From TA-21 sp035620895 (GTDB lineage Archaea > Thermoproteota > Nitrososphaeria > Nitrososphaerales > Nitrososphaeraceae), in contig DASPFY010000017.1 in assembly GCA_035620895.1 (NCBI GenBank), positions 1 to 64,000 of the forward strand: a DNA stretch of 64,000 nucleotides. The letters are read 5' to 3'. The notes beneath the pieces are model-generated. The model searched no databases. It was not told where the DNA came from and saw only the letters and a list, made by a program, of their open reading frames with translations. Shown piece after piece: positions 24,813 to 35,478 of the stretch. The number at the start of each line of letters is the position of its first letter. The stretch's first letter is position 1. A program made the translations under genes and the position numbers.

Positions 24813-27803
24813 TTATTCTATGTATATTGCTGGCTTATAGGGTCTTGCAAATTTTGACTTTTGCTTTGGGTCATATTTGTCATTGTTGTCCTCAGCATAA
24901 ATATTTACTTCAAGATGATCATTTTCAATTTCATTAACTAGTAAAGATATTCCATCTTGTAGCGGGATCACTTCATCAAAGGAATCTATTTTCATTCTTC
25001 TTTCTCTAACTTCAACTGATTCGGACAATATGTCATTTATCATTTTCTTTACCAGGTCAGGATTACGTTTTACAAAATCCTTGACTTCATTATCGTTCAC
25101 AAATTCCTTCATGAGTTCTCCAAAATTGGAAGTTGCTTGGCTTTGAATTCTGTCTAATAATTTCCTATATAATTTACTCTTGATCGTTGAAGCTGTATAT
25201 ATCAAAATCCTTTTTGGAATGATTTTCGTAACCTTTGTTATTTTCTGTATATCAAAAATCATCCCCTGGATGAGTCTTTCATTGTCTTCAGATATTAGGC
25301 AAATTCTCGATTGATTAATCTCTGGCCATTGGGCCAAACTGATATATGAATGATTTCCCATTATTTCCCAAATTTCTTCACAGAAATAAGGAGCAAATGG
25401 TGATAATAATTTTATCCTTGTCTCAAAGAATTCTCTCAAGTAATTATTGGATATTGATTTATTCTTTGCGAGCTTTCTTTTTTCATACCATTGTAAATCA
25501 TTGTCCATCAAGTATAAGATATTGTGCAGAGCTTCTCTGATTCTAAATTTTTCAATAGCAGATGTAGTTTCCAAAATAACATGTTGCAATCTGCTTGATA
25601 TCCAAACATCTTCCAAATCATCATCATAATCCAAACTATCTCGAGATGTAGTAAAAATGTTCAAATTTGTATTTATAGTTCTGTAGATTTCAAACAATTT
25701 TGATCTAATTCCTTTTACCAAGTCAAAAGAAAAGTCAGAGTCCTGTAATATTTCAGCGGACGCCAACATTGTAAGACGGATTGAATCTGCGCCGTATTCA
25801 TCTATTGCTTTACGTAGGGGAATAATATTTCCAAGTGATTTAGACATCTTTTTACCTTCCATTAGTACCGATCCATTTACAACAATCTGTTTGGGCCATT
25901 TGTCCCTGGGGAATATTGCAGCATGATTAAATATGAAGAACGCAAGGTGATTAGGCACCAAATCTCTACCGGAATGCCTAGAATCTACAGGATAAAAGTA
26001 CAGAAACTCATTTCTAATTTTTTCTAGTAATTGGATTGAAATTTTTGAGTCCTTAGCAACAAGATCCCTATCGTTATTTCCTAAGAGAACATAATCAAAG
26101 AAACTATCATTCAAATTATCTGCCAATACCATATCTTTATTCCTTTGCAAGTCTAGATTATTGCTAATGTGTCTTGATAATAGGTAATAGGCCATATAGA
26201 TAACCGAATCTGCCAAACTCTCTATAATCCACTCGTTATCCCATGGAAGTTTTGTTCCAAGACCGCTTTTTCTTGCACATGCTCTTTCCTTAAGCCAATC
26301 TATAACATTAGTAAATTCTTGTCTTATTTCTTCAGGTAGGATTTCCATATTTTCAATTAGGTCATATGCCTTTTTTTTCCAATTGTCATCTCTATAGTTG
26401 ATAAACCACTGATTAGTTAGTAATTTAACAACGCAGGGGGTACCGCATCTACATTTTACTACATTTTTCAATTCGTACATGGTCGTTCCAATTTCATCGT
26501 TGATAATTTTTTCCCTTATTGTCTCTCGAGCCTTTATCACACTTAAGTTTCCTATTTGGTCTATGTTTGGCAAAAGAACACCATTGTGAAATTCTTCCGA
26601 ATAAAGCTTGTTCGTTGCCTCTTCTAGTTTAGGGTCATTCTGATCCCTGATTGAATAGCGAGTAACTATGGCTTCCGCAGGGAATGTGTCATTTGAGGGA
26701 AACGCATCAGTTTTTATAATTTTTATAGGAATAATATTAACATTGATGCCAAATTTTCTCAAGGTATTGTCATCTTTCTTTAAATCAACCAGAGCTTGAT
26801 AGTCGTATGGTGAATGTGCTGGAACGGACATTACAATTCCAGTTCCATTATTCGGATCAACAAATGATGCTGGGAACATAGGAACAAGTTGTCTTCTTGT
26901 TACATCAAACACTGATTTTCCTATTAAATTAAAGCCATCTATCTCTGAAATTATCGTAACACTAGCGTTCAGAAATTCCAACTTTCTTGCAGCTTCTTTA
27001 GTAATTATCCATTTCTCCTTGTTTACTTGTGCAATTACATATTTTATATCAGGATCTATCCATAAATTTGTAACACCAAAAATAGTTTCAGGTCTTAATG
27101 TGGCAGTTGGAATAACATACTGTTCCTCAAATTTAAACTTCACAAGCACATATTCAATAAGCTCTGGTTCAATATCACCCACGGTATCATGTTGACTCAC
27201 TGGATTTTGATCTTGAGGACACCATCCGACCGGATGAGATCCTTGCACTATTAAACCATTCTTCTTGAGATTTCTAAATTGCCAGGATATGAATTTTGAA
27301 TAACCGTTGTCTATAGTGGTAAATTCTCGCCTCCAATCAATAGAATAGCCCATTTCATTCATTCCTTGCTTAATCTCTTCATGAAAAAAGCTGGCTATTC
27401 TTTTGGGTTCTTTGAAAGTAGATATTGTTTCACTAGGAATTTTGTATATTTGTTGGAAAGTTTCTATTAATTCTAAATCATTGGATTTGATTCTTTGTGA
27501 CATTGACACAATCGGTGTTCCGGTATAGTGGAAACCCATTGGAAATAATACGTTATAATTGTTCATGCGTTTATATCTCGCATGGACGTCAGCCAAAGTA
27601 TACGTTCGTCCATGTCCAACATGTTGTGGAGAATTTGGGTAAGGATACGCCACAGTCAGAAAATACTTTTTTTTATGCGATTGTGGTTCAGTTTCAAATA
27701 TTTTATCTTCGGCCCACCTCTTTCTCCATTTTTTTTCAATTCTTGCCCAATTAAGTTCAACTTTGGGCGTTTTTTCAACTGAATTTTCAACCATTTTTTT
27801 CAC
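24813..27803 (-). CDS. leuS: Leucyl-tRNA synthetase
   Basis: 996 residues, a typical archaeal LeuRS (class Ia). HIGH signature PQHVGHGRTYTLAD near residue 60, CP1 editing domain (about 190-450) with TLRPETIFGVTNLWID and VMSVPAHSPYDYQAL, KMSKSLGN near 650, then the anticodon-binding and C-terminal domains. Charges tRNA-Leu. The GTG at 27803 and the ATG at 27794 both fall inside the 3' end of alaS (which ends at 27787), so alaS and leuS are co-transcribed and probably translationally coupled. Confidence 0.97.
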   Translation of the reverse strand: MKKMVENSVEKTPKVELNWARIEKKWRKRWAEDKIFETEPQSHKKKYFLTVAYPYPNSPQHVGHGRTYTLADVHARYKRMNNYNVLFPMGFHYTGTPIVSMSQRIKSNDLELIETFQQIYKIPSETISTFKEPKRIASFFHEEIKQGMNEMGYSIDWRREFTTIDNGYSKFISWQFRNLKKNGLIVQGSHPVGWCPQDQNPVSQHDTVGDIEPELIEYVLVKFKFEEQYVIPTATLRPETIFGVTNLWIDPDIKYVIAQVNKEKWIITKEAARKLEFLNASVTIISEIDGFNLIGKSVFDVTRRQLVPMFPASFVDPNNGTGIVMSVPAHSPYDYQALVDLKKDDNTLRKFGINVNIIPIKIIKTDAFPSNDTFPAEAIVTRYSIRDQNDPKLEEATNKLYSEEFHNGVLLPNIDQIGNLSVIKARETIREKIINDEIGTTMYELKNVVKCRCGTPCVVKLLTNQWFINYRDDNWKKKAYDLIENMEILPEEIRQEFTNVIDWLKERACARKSGLGTKLPWDNEWIIESLADSVIYMAYYLLSRHISNNLDLQRNKDMVLADNLNDSFFDYVLLGNNDRDLVAKDSKISIQLLEKIRNEFLYFYPVDSRHSGRDLVPNHLAFFIFNHAAIFPRDKWPKQIVVNGSVLMEGKKMSKSLGNIIPLRKAIDEYGADSIRLTMLASAEILQDSDFSFDLVKGIRSKLFEIYRTINTNLNIFTTSRDSLDYDDDLEDVWISSRLQHVILETTSAIEKFRIREALHNILYLMDNDLQWYEKRKLAKNKSISNNYLREFFETRIKLLSPFAPYFCEEIWEIMGNHSYISLAQWPEINQSRICLISEDNERLIQGMIFDIQKITKVTKIIPKRILIYTASTIKSKLYRKLLDRIQSQATSNFGELMKEFVNDNEVKDFVKRNPDLVKKMINDILSESVEVRERRMKIDSFDEVIPLQDGISLLVNEIENDHLEVNIYAEDNNDKYDPKQKSKFARPYKPAIYIE

Positions 27804-30561
27804 TAGAGTCTAAAATATCTGTTAACAGATTCTCAAGATTCTTCAAGCAATCATGAATCTTGCTTTTATCCCTACCTCCACCTTGAGCAAATTTATCTGT
27901 GCCTCCTCCTCCAGTACCTCCGAGTTTCAATGAAATTTCCTTCGCAATTCTTGATGCCTTGATGATTTTTCTTGATTCCTCTCCAACGAAAACTACGGCT
28001 TTTATCCTTTCTTGATCCTGAATAAGTGCGACGTATACCAAAAAAGGATCAATATCGATACTTTTTTCTCCCAATGCGATATAGTAATCATCTCCTATTT
28101 CTTCGTCATAAATACCATATATCTTTAATCCTGATTTTGATTTAGTCGCTTTCTGAGTAATGGTTGCAGCCATATTGTCTGAAAATCTATTAACAAGCAT
28201 TCTAAATTTCCTTTTGATTAGTTCATTTTCTACCGTAGCCTTATCAAATGATTCAATTACCTTCTCTTTACTTGATCCCAAAGATTGAGCTATGTGAAGT
28301 AATTGAGAATCCTGTGATTGCACATACTGTAATGCATTATCCCCAGAAACATATTCAAGTCTTACTACACCATCTTGAATTCTCTCAGTTTTTAGAATTT
28401 TTATTAAACCTATTTCACCCGTCTTATTTACATGAGTTCCACCACATGCCTCGACATCCCACCCTTCTATGTTCACTATCCTCACATTGTTTGAGGGAAC
28501 TGCGCCACCTTGATAAATCCTAAATGTGTATTTCTCCTCAGCATCGGACCTTTCGAATACTTTAATAATAATTGGTAAATTTCTTTGAACCACTTCATTT
28601 GCGGCTCTTTCTATTTGATTTATTTCTTGTTTTGTAAGAGCAGAATGATGAGTAATATCCAATCTTGCATACTGTTCGTCCTTAAAGGCAGAATTCTGCC
28701 ATACCCATGAACCAAGACTGTTTCTTGCAGCAGAATTCAATATGTGTGTTGCACTATGATTTTTGGTTATAGATCGTCTCCTTACATTATCAACAATTCC
28801 GTGGACTATTTTATTCTCTGGAAATTGATACTTGGATGGGACTTGTATTTTGTGAAGAACTATTTCATTTTGTTTTATTACATCTGTTACTTTAATCCCT
28901 TCTATAGATCCGAAATCTGGTTCCTGTCCTCCTCCTCTAGGGTAAAATGCAGTTTTATCTAAAATCAAGTATTTGCCTTCAAGTATTTTGAGAATTTTAG
29001 CATCAAATTCTCTAATAGATCCATCTTCATAATACAATAATTTTGTAGGGTTGAACCCACTAACAGTTTCGATGACGGGTATCTGTCTTGATTCATGTGA
29101 AGTATGAAGCTCAGCTAACTTTAAATAAAAATCTGGCGGTATTTTTTCTATAACTCCGGTTTCAAGTAGGAGATCAGGAGTAATACCATCCGATTCATAC
29201 ATCCGTATCAGATCTTCAACACTTGGTGTCTTCTTGGACATTAGCATGGAATTGGCAATAGAATACATCCTTTCCTTTGACGAAGTATATCTATCTGATT
29301 CAATTTGTATTATTGTCCTAACATCATTTTTGTGCTCTTTTAATTCGGGATACATTGATCTTAGTTGTTCGATATGCAAATCCATAATATCTTCTAAATT
29401 AACATTCCAACCAAGACGGGCCAGAAGTGCAAGAGTTCTTCTTAATACTATTCTTAGATTGTAACCACCTCCTACATTCGAAGGCAAGGAACCATCCGAA
29501 ATTGCAAACAATAATGTCCTTGTATGATCGGCGATAATAGATAGTGTTTCAAACGGCAGGACAATTTTTTCTAAAGCTTCATACGATAAACCTAGTTCTT
29601 TAGCAATATTTGTTTTTAAGAGTCTCGGATCATTTTGATAATTTGAGTAATTCTCAGAAAATATCCTAAAGTATCGGGATAGAAATTCTGTTTTCGAATC
29701 AATATCGATACCAATTATATCCACAAGTTTCTTGAAAACCGGTCCGAAAGTAGCATCGTAGCTTGTAGGACTTCCCATGGTGATCCATGACAGGCGCTCA
29801 AGTCCCGCTCCCATATCTATTATTTTGTTATCAAGAGTGTGATAATTGTGCTCATCACCCTCAAATTCAGTGAAGACTGCATTACCCAGCTCTAATCCTC
29901 GAACATAATATTCTAATGAATAACCAAAAGCCCCTGCGCCCATCCATACATCCTCAACAAATGTAATTTCCTCTGACTTAATACCAAGGACATCCTTGAG
30001 GAGAGAGTGATCCAGTTCGATGCATTTGTCCTTCCAATAACCTCCCTGAGCATCTGCGTTGCATATTTGACCTACCATGCAGAAGCTAGTATAATGTCTG
30101 CCAGTGAGCCCGACATTTTCAATATCATTAAACCGAAGACACATTTGTGGAACGACAAGCGGATTTTTAGGGATTTCAAACACGATTTTTCCATTCATCA
30201 CTCTCTGAAAGTCCACAATTGAGGCAATTGTAAAATAAAGATCTTCCCTCCAACGACATACTACGGGATACCTTTGAATTAGTTCGTGATCATTCTTTCT
30301 AAAGAAACTACTCAATTCTCTCCAAGTATTCACAAAATCTAATCTTTTTGAAGTCGGTGGATCTCCAATAAAGCTATAGTTATCATGTTCAGGACATGAT
30401 TCTTTATCAATGATAGACCAGAAGAATTTTCCACACAACTTACAATTTTGTCTTTTGAATCCCTTTTCATCAAATAATGAGACTTTGTAATATTTATCCG
30501 GATTTGAAGAAAAAAGCGATAATAGTGACTGTTTTTCCATTTCACACAAATTATTTGACAA
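27787..30561 (-). CDS. alaS: Alanyl-tRNA synthetase, archaeal type
   Basis: 924 residues. The archaeal N-terminal extension with a Cys/His cluster (NCKLCGKFFW ... CPEHD) precedes the class II catalytic core, a tRNA-recognition region, an editing domain with zinc-binding HSATHILNS (about 600) and CGGTHVNKTGEIG (about 705), and a Gly-rich DHHA1-like C-terminal domain (LGGTGGGGTDKFAQGGG). It charges tRNA-Ala and clears Ser/Gly mischarging. Start: TTG at 30561, or the ATG at 30540. Divergent from aspS. Confidence 0.97.
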   Translation of the reverse strand: MSNNLCEMEKQSLLSLFSSNPDKYYKVSLFDEKGFKRQNCKLCGKFFWSIIDKESCPEHDNYSFIGDPPTSKRLDFVNTWRELSSFFRKNDHELIQRYPVVCRWREDLYFTIASIVDFQRVMNGKIVFEIPKNPLVVPQMCLRFNDIENVGLTGRHYTSFCMVGQICNADAQGGYWKDKCIELDHSLLKDVLGIKSEEITFVEDVWMGAGAFGYSLEYYVRGLELGNAVFTEFEGDEHNYHTLDNKIIDMGAGLERLSWITMGSPTSYDATFGPVFKKLVDIIGIDIDSKTEFLSRYFRIFSENYSNYQNDPRLLKTNIAKELGLSYEALEKIVLPFETLSIIADHTRTLLFAISDGSLPSNVGGGYNLRIVLRRTLALLARLGWNVNLEDIMDLHIEQLRSMYPELKEHKNDVRTIIQIESDRYTSSKERMYSIANSMLMSKKTPSVEDLIRMYESDGITPDLLLETGVIEKIPPDFYLKLAELHTSHESRQIPVIETVSGFNPTKLLYYEDGSIREFDAKILKILEGKYLILDKTAFYPRGGGQEPDFGSIEGIKVTDVIKQNEIVLHKIQVPSKYQFPENKIVHGIVDNVRRRSITKNHSATHILNSAARNSLGSWVWQNSAFKDEQYARLDITHHSALTKQEINQIERAANEVVQRNLPIIIKVFERSDAEEKYTFRIYQGGAVPSNNVRIVNIEGWDVEACGGTHVNKTGEIGLIKILKTERIQDGVVRLEYVSGDNALQYVQSQDSQLLHIAQSLGSSKEKVIESFDKATVENELIKRKFRMLVNRFSDNMAATITQKATKSKSGLKIYGIYDEEIGDDYYIALGEKSIDIDPFLVYVALIQDQERIKAVVFVGEESRKIIKASRIAKEISLKLGGTGGGGTDKFAQGGGRDKSKIHDCLKNLENLLTDILDSSEKNG

Positions 30562-30737
30562 TGTTATTAATGCTTTTGTAAGTTACGAATAGGAACAAGA
30601 CTAGGAAGCAATAAATCCCAAATTCGGGGCGTTCCAGCATTATCTAATTTCTCATTTAGGACGAAAAATAATTTGCTTTCCCCATAAATCTATCTATCTC
30701 GGCATGCTGTATACATGAAATGTGTAGTTGTTCATTT

Positions 30738-30752
30738 GGAGTGATGCACTCC
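30738..30752. promoter_or_regulatory. 15-base inverted repeat between alaS and aspS
   Basis: GGAGTG-ATG-CACTCC is a perfect inverted repeat in the 339-base divergent region. It may be an operator or chance; no known motif is matched. Confidence 0.3.
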
Positions 30753-30851
30753 TTTAACATTTAACATATTATGAAGTTGCTAAGTAGTTCACTTTCAATG
30801 ATATTCTGCTCAAGCATGATTTGTTATAGCGTATAGTATATCCGCGTTAAA

Positions 30852-30866
30852 AGGTTAAATTAACCT
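30852..30866. promoter_or_regulatory. Palindrome over the likely aspS promoter
   Basis: AGGTTAA-A-TTAACCT is a perfect 7+1+7 palindrome centred about 42 bases before the TTG of aspS. Its AT core could be part of the promoter, so a bound protein would block transcription. The rest of 30562-30900 shows no gene. Confidence 0.35.
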
Positions 30867-30900
30867 CTCATTAAAGTTCAGATTATCAAGGTTCGTCAAT

Positions 30901-32220
30901 TTGAATAGCTCAGACCTTCAAACTTGGAAAAGGACGCATTATTCCAAAAATATTGATGTTTCAATGAATGGCAAGGAAGTAATAATTATTGGATGGATCT
31001 CTTCGATCCGTGAGCATAGTAACATAAAGTTTCTGACGATAAGCGACAGATTTGGAAATATTCAGGTTATTTTAAAGAAAAATGAATTTCCCGATGCACT
31101 CTCATCTGAAATACCAAAGATCAGAGAACATGCTTCGATTGCGATAAAAGGTAAAGTTAGAAGTGAACCGAAAGCTCCGAACGGAATTGAAATAATCCCA
31201 ATTGATTTCAAAATTCTCTCTTTCGCCAACAAAAATTCTCCTATCGTTATTCAAAGTAGAAAAGGAGTTGGAATTGATACTAGATTGGATCTAAGAGCAA
31301 TTGATCTTCGTAGGCCTTATCTTCAATCAATTTTTAGCATAAGGTACACCGTATTAAACTCCTGCAGGAAATTTCTTGGAGAAGAAGGATTCATTGAAGT
31401 TAATACACCTAAAATAATTGCCACAGCGACTGAAGGTGGTGCTACACTCTTTCCTATTTTTTATTATGATAGAGAAGCATTTCTGACTCAAAGCCCTCAG
31501 CTTTATAAAGAACAGCTAACGATGGCATTTGAAAATGTATTTGAGATAGGTCCCATTTTTAGAGCAGAACCTTCGCGAACAAATAGACATTTGTCAGAAG
31601 CAACTTCAATAGATATAGAAAAAGCATATACAGATTATAATGATATAATGGGAATTTTAGAAAGGATGATACATTTTTTGTGGGATGAAGTTAAGAATAA
31701 AAACAAATCACAGCTTGAATATCTTAAAATAGAAATTCCAGATATATCATTTCCATTTAGAAGATATAGATATTCGGATCTGATAGAAAAGTTGCAAGGT
31801 GCTGGAGAATCTATTGAATGGGGCAATGACATTTCGCAACAAAAATTGCGAGGCCTCAATGATGAGGATATGAAGAATTTTTACTTTATTGTTGATTGGC
31901 CCACTTCAATAAAACCATTCTATGTTAAACCAAAATCTACGGGAACAGAGTGTGAATCCTTTGATTTGATGTATGATACGCTAGAATTATCTTCTGGAAG
32001 TACCAGAATCCACGATAAGAATGAGTTGACTGAAAGAATGAAAAAACAAGGCCTAAGCACTGATGCATTTGATTTCCATTTGAAAGTTTTTGACTATGGT
32101 ATGCCGCCTCATGCAGGGTTCGGTTTGGGGCTTGAACGGCTAATGATGAGTATGTGTGGAGTTGACAATATTAGAGATGTTGTATTGTTTCCTAGGGATA
32201 TAGATAGATTATCGCCTTAA
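30901..32220 (+). CDS. aspS: Aspartyl-tRNA synthetase, archaeal type
   Basis: 439 residues, normal for the archaeal/eukaryotic AspRS type without the bacterial insertion. An OB-fold anticodon domain (about 20-105) is followed by a class II core: motif 2 FRAEPSRTNRHLSEATSIDIE (about 220) and motif 3 GFGLGLERLMM (about 415). TTG start at 30901. It heads an apparent operon with gatC-gatA-gatB. With GatCAB next door, it may be non-discriminating and also charge tRNA-Asn, but the specificity residues were not settled here. Confidence 0.96.
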   Translation: MNSSDLQTWKRTHYSKNIDVSMNGKEVIIIGWISSIREHSNIKFLTISDRFGNIQVILKKNEFPDALSSEIPKIREHASIAIKGKVRSEPKAPNGIEIIPIDFKILSFANKNSPIVIQSRKGVGIDTRLDLRAIDLRRPYLQSIFSIRYTVLNSCRKFLGEEGFIEVNTPKIIATATEGGATLFPIFYYDREAFLTQSPQLYKEQLTMAFENVFEIGPIFRAEPSRTNRHLSEATSIDIEKAYTDYNDIMGILERMIHFLWDEVKNKNKSQLEYLKIEIPDISFPFRRYRYSDLIEKLQGAGESIEWGNDISQQKLRGLNDEDMKNFYFIVDWPTSIKPFYVKPKSTGTECESFDLMYDTLELSSGSTRIHDKNELTERMKKQGLSTDAFDFHLKVFDYGMPPHAGFGLGLERLMMSMCGVDNIRDVVLFPRDIDRLSP

Positions 32221-32253
32221 CAAATAATAAATCTATGAAAAGATAACAATATT

Positions 32254-32526
32254 ATGATTTCAAAAGAAGATTTAGAGTATCTCGCTCAAATATCTAAAAT
32301 TAATCTAAATGAAAATGAATCTCGAAAATTTCCTAAACAATTAGACAAGACAATTGAATACATCGATATTCTTGAGGAACTTGCATCTGATGATTCAGTT
32401 ATTTTAGACTTACAGGAAATGAAAATTGAAGAGCTTAGAGATGATGTGGTCAGAATGTCTGACGGAAAACAAATTAGCAAAAACCTTACAGAACACGGTT
32501 TCTTAAGAGGTCCAAAGATGAAATAG
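32254..32526 (+). CDS. gatC: Asp/Glu-tRNA amidotransferase subunit C
   Basis: 90 residues, normal size. Shows the family pattern LEYLAQISKINLNENESRKF, an N-terminal helix pair, and a linker wrapping GatA/GatB. It lies 33 bases after aspS and ends one base before gatA. Structural subunit of GatCAB, which turns Glu-tRNA-Gln (and Asp-tRNA-Asn) into Gln/Asn-tRNA. Confidence 0.93.
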   Translation: MISKEDLEYLAQISKINLNENESRKFPKQLDKTIEYIDILEELASDDSVILDLQEMKIEELRDDVVRMSDGKQISKNLTEHGFLRGPKMK

Positions 32527-32527
32527 A

Positions 32528-33973
32528 ATGTCAAACCTACATGACCTATTTGCATATGAAGTTGTTGGAGGCATAAATGGAGGATTATTTACAGCAGAAG
32601 AGTATGTTAGCTCTATCCTTAAAAGAATAAAAGATGTGGAATCAAAATTACATTCATTCATCACATTGGATTCTGAGGGAGCTTTATCTAATGCGAAGAT
32701 AATAGACAGGAAAATTAGAGAAAAAGAAAACACAGGTGAATTAGCGGGAATAACAGTTGGAATAAAGGATAACATTTCTACAAAAAATATCAGAACCACA
32801 TGCGCCTCAAAAATACTGCAAGACTATGTTCCATCATATGACGCCACTGTAATAAAGCACCTGAAGAAAAGCGGAGCAATAATAGTGGGAAAATTGAACT
32901 TGGATGAATTTGGGATGGGTTCAACAACTGAATATAGTAGATATCAACCAACTCGTAATCCATGGAATCTGGATTATGTTCCCGGAGGCTCATCAGGTGG
33001 AAGCGGCGCCGCCGTAGCTGCTAGAGAGTGTACTGTTTCTGTTGGATCAGACACTGGAGGTTCAATAAGATGTCCTGCTAGCTTCTGTTCCGTCGTGGGA
33101 CTTAAGCCTACTTATGGCAGGGTAAGCAGATACGGTCTAATTTCCTATGCGAATAGTCTAGAACAAATTGGTCCTATATGCAGATCGGTTAGGGATTTGG
33201 TAATGATGATAAATATTATTTCAGGAAAGGATGAAATGGATAATACAAGTATTCTGTCCTCTCCTATCACTCTTAATAATAAATTAGGCAAATTGAATGT
33301 TGCAATAATAAAGGAATTAATTACTGGCAGTGATCATGAAGTTACGAGAACAATTTATTCTGCATCAGAAAAATTGAAAGAGATCGGATGCACATGTGAT
33401 GAAATTTCGATAAATAACCTACATTATGCATTACCATCTTACTATACTCTTGCAAGCGCTGAAGCAAGTAGTAATCTTGCAAGATATGATAATATTCGAT
33501 ATGGGTTTGATCTTCCGGTTGAGGAGTATAAATGGGATACTTATTTTAGTAAGGTTAGAGAAAACTTTGGCGAAGAGGTAAAAAGGAGAATATTAATAGG
33601 ATCGTATGTTCTTTCTTCAGGATATTATAGCAAATATTATCTCAAGGCAAGGAGACTACGTTCACTATTAAGATTAGAATTGCTTACCTTATTCAAAAAA
33701 TATGATCTTTTAATTGGACCAACGATGCCGATACTCCCGTTTAAGTTTGGAGAAAAGATAGATGATCCAATTAAAATGTACTTGGTTGACATAAATACTG
33801 TCATAGCAAATCTTGCAGGCATTCCCGCAATATCCCTGCCTGTTGGATTTAGTAACGGTCTTCCCATTGGACTGCAAATTATGGCAGCGCCATTTGAAGA
33901 ACAAAAGCTAATCGATGCATCATATGATCTTGAGAATGCTATCAATATCCAAAGGAAGACAAATGCGATATGA
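32528..33973 (+). CDS. gatA: Asp/Glu-tRNA amidotransferase subunit A
   Basis: 481 residues. Amidase-signature enzyme that frees ammonia from Gln. Catalytic triad is intact: Lys80 (TVGIKDNI), Ser156 (GGSSGGSGAAVAA) and Ser179 (SDTGGSIRCPAS). Ends 4 bases inside gatB (ATGA overlap), showing translational coupling. Confidence 0.97.
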   Translation: MSNLHDLFAYEVVGGINGGLFTAEEYVSSILKRIKDVESKLHSFITLDSEGALSNAKIIDRKIREKENTGELAGITVGIKDNISTKNIRTTCASKILQDYVPSYDATVIKHLKKSGAIIVGKLNLDEFGMGSTTEYSRYQPTRNPWNLDYVPGGSSGGSGAAVAARECTVSVGSDTGGSIRCPASFCSVVGLKPTYGRVSRYGLISYANSLEQIGPICRSVRDLVMMINIISGKDEMDNTSILSSPITLNNKLGKLNVAIIKELITGSDHEVTRTIYSASEKLKEIGCTCDEISINNLHYALPSYYTLASAEASSNLARYDNIRYGFDLPVEEYKWDTYFSKVRENFGEEVKRRILIGSYVLSSGYYSKYYLKARRLRSLLRLELLTLFKKYDLLIGPTMPILPFKFGEKIDDPIKMYLVDINTVIANLAGIPAISLPVGFSNGLPIGLQIMAAPFEEQKLIDASYDLENAINIQRKTNAI

Positions 33974-35412
33974 GCTTGGTAATGATCGGTTTAGAGATTC
34001 ATGCTCAAATAACTGCTCTCAATAGTAAACTATTTTGTTCATGTCGTGGAAACTATCGAGATCTTGGACCCAATACTAACATCTGTGAAATATGCTGTGG
34101 ACTTCCGGGTTCATTACCAGTTATCAATAAAAGGGCAATAGAATATTCAACAATGACATCAGTCGCTTTAGGGTGTAAAGTTCCAGACAAGATCATGTTT
34201 TACCGCAAGAATTATTTTTATCCTGACTTGCCAAAAAACTTTCAGATTACTCAATATAATGTATATGGTTTTTCAAGCATAGGAGTAGACGGCATATACG
34301 AATTGGATGATGCAAAACAGATTAGAATTAGTAGAATTCAATTGGAGGAAGATCCGGGTAGAATAGCATATTCTGAAGGTGGCACGAATGTTAGGAATTC
34401 TGCGTTGATAGATTACAACAGGGCCGGTGTTGCATTAATTGAGATAGTTACAAAACCAGATTTCACAGGTCCAAAGGAGGTCAGACAATTTCTGAATAAA
34501 CTATCACTAACTCTTGAACATATTGGCGTTTGTGATACTCTACTGGAGGGATCGGTGAGGTGTGACGTAAATGTGTCCATGGAAGGTGGTAACAAGGTTG
34601 AAATCAAGAATATTAACTCCTTCAGGGAAGTTGAAAAAGCCATCAACTATGAAATTACCAGACAAACCAGCCTGTATAGCCGGAATCTCAAAATAGAACA
34701 TGAAACGCGACATTGGGATGATCGGAAAAAAATCACGTTTAAGTCAAGAAGTAAGGAGGAAGAACACGATTATCGATATTTTCCAGAACCCGATATTCCA
34801 ATTATCGTCTTAGGCAATGATTTTGTTTCTAATCTAAAAAAACGAATGCCAGAACTACCAAACCAAAGATTTGAACGCTTTGTATCAAAATATAAGCTCT
34901 CAGAACATACATCTAATATTCTCATAAATGATAAGAAATTGGCAGATTTCTTTGAGTCTACTTTGAAGATATACTTTTCACCAACAGCAATAGCCAATTT
35001 TCTAGTTACTGACTTTAAAAGTCTGATTGAAGTTGATAGTGAGAGTACTGACTACTTGACAAACTTGAAAGTGAAACCAGAACATATTGCAGAATTGGTG
35101 AAACTGATTGAACGTAATAAAATTAGTAGAATTACAGCAAAGGACATTTTGGTCAAAATATTTGAGAGTGGAATGTTACCATCGGAAGTTATGAATAATA
35201 CAAATTCTTATAAGATATCTGATGAAAAAACTCTCATGGATGCTATTCAATCAGTATTTGATAAAGAAAAATCTGCTGTTGAGGATGCAAAAACGAATAG
35301 TGAGGCAATAAATTTTTTACTAGGAAAAGTGATGAAGTTTACTAATGGGCGTGCAGATCCAAAAATCGCAATGCGCATAATAAATAATAAATTACATAAT
35401 CCTGATAAATAG
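33970..35412 (+). CDS. gatB: Asp/Glu-tRNA amidotransferase subunit B
   Basis: 480 residues. The N-terminal kinase-like catalytic domain begins IGLEIHAQITALNSKLFCSC and includes CEICCGLPGSLPVINKRAIEY (zinc-type Cys pairs) and DYNRAGVALIEIVTKPDF. A C-terminal helical and YqeY domain (about 320-480) grips the tRNA elbow. It activates the Glu or Asp on tRNA with ATP and uses ammonia from GatA. Last gene of aspS-gatCAB. Confidence 0.97.
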   Translation: MSLVMIGLEIHAQITALNSKLFCSCRGNYRDLGPNTNICEICCGLPGSLPVINKRAIEYSTMTSVALGCKVPDKIMFYRKNYFYPDLPKNFQITQYNVYGFSSIGVDGIYELDDAKQIRISRIQLEEDPGRIAYSEGGTNVRNSALIDYNRAGVALIEIVTKPDFTGPKEVRQFLNKLSLTLEHIGVCDTLLEGSVRCDVNVSMEGGNKVEIKNINSFREVEKAINYEITRQTSLYSRNLKIEHETRHWDDRKKITFKSRSKEEEHDYRYFPEPDIPIIVLGNDFVSNLKKRMPELPNQRFERFVSKYKLSEHTSNILINDKKLADFFESTLKIYFSPTAIANFLVTDFKSLIEVDSESTDYLTNLKVKPEHIAELVKLIERNKISRITAKDILVKIFESGMLPSEVMNNTNSYKISDEKTLMDAIQSVFDKEKSAVEDAKTNSEAINFLLGKVMKFTNGRADPKIAMRIINNKLHNPDK

Positions 35413-35478
35413 GGTTTTGCTGTTTATAGAAAGACGATGATATTGACTAACTTGTTTTGATTGTACTAATTGATATAA

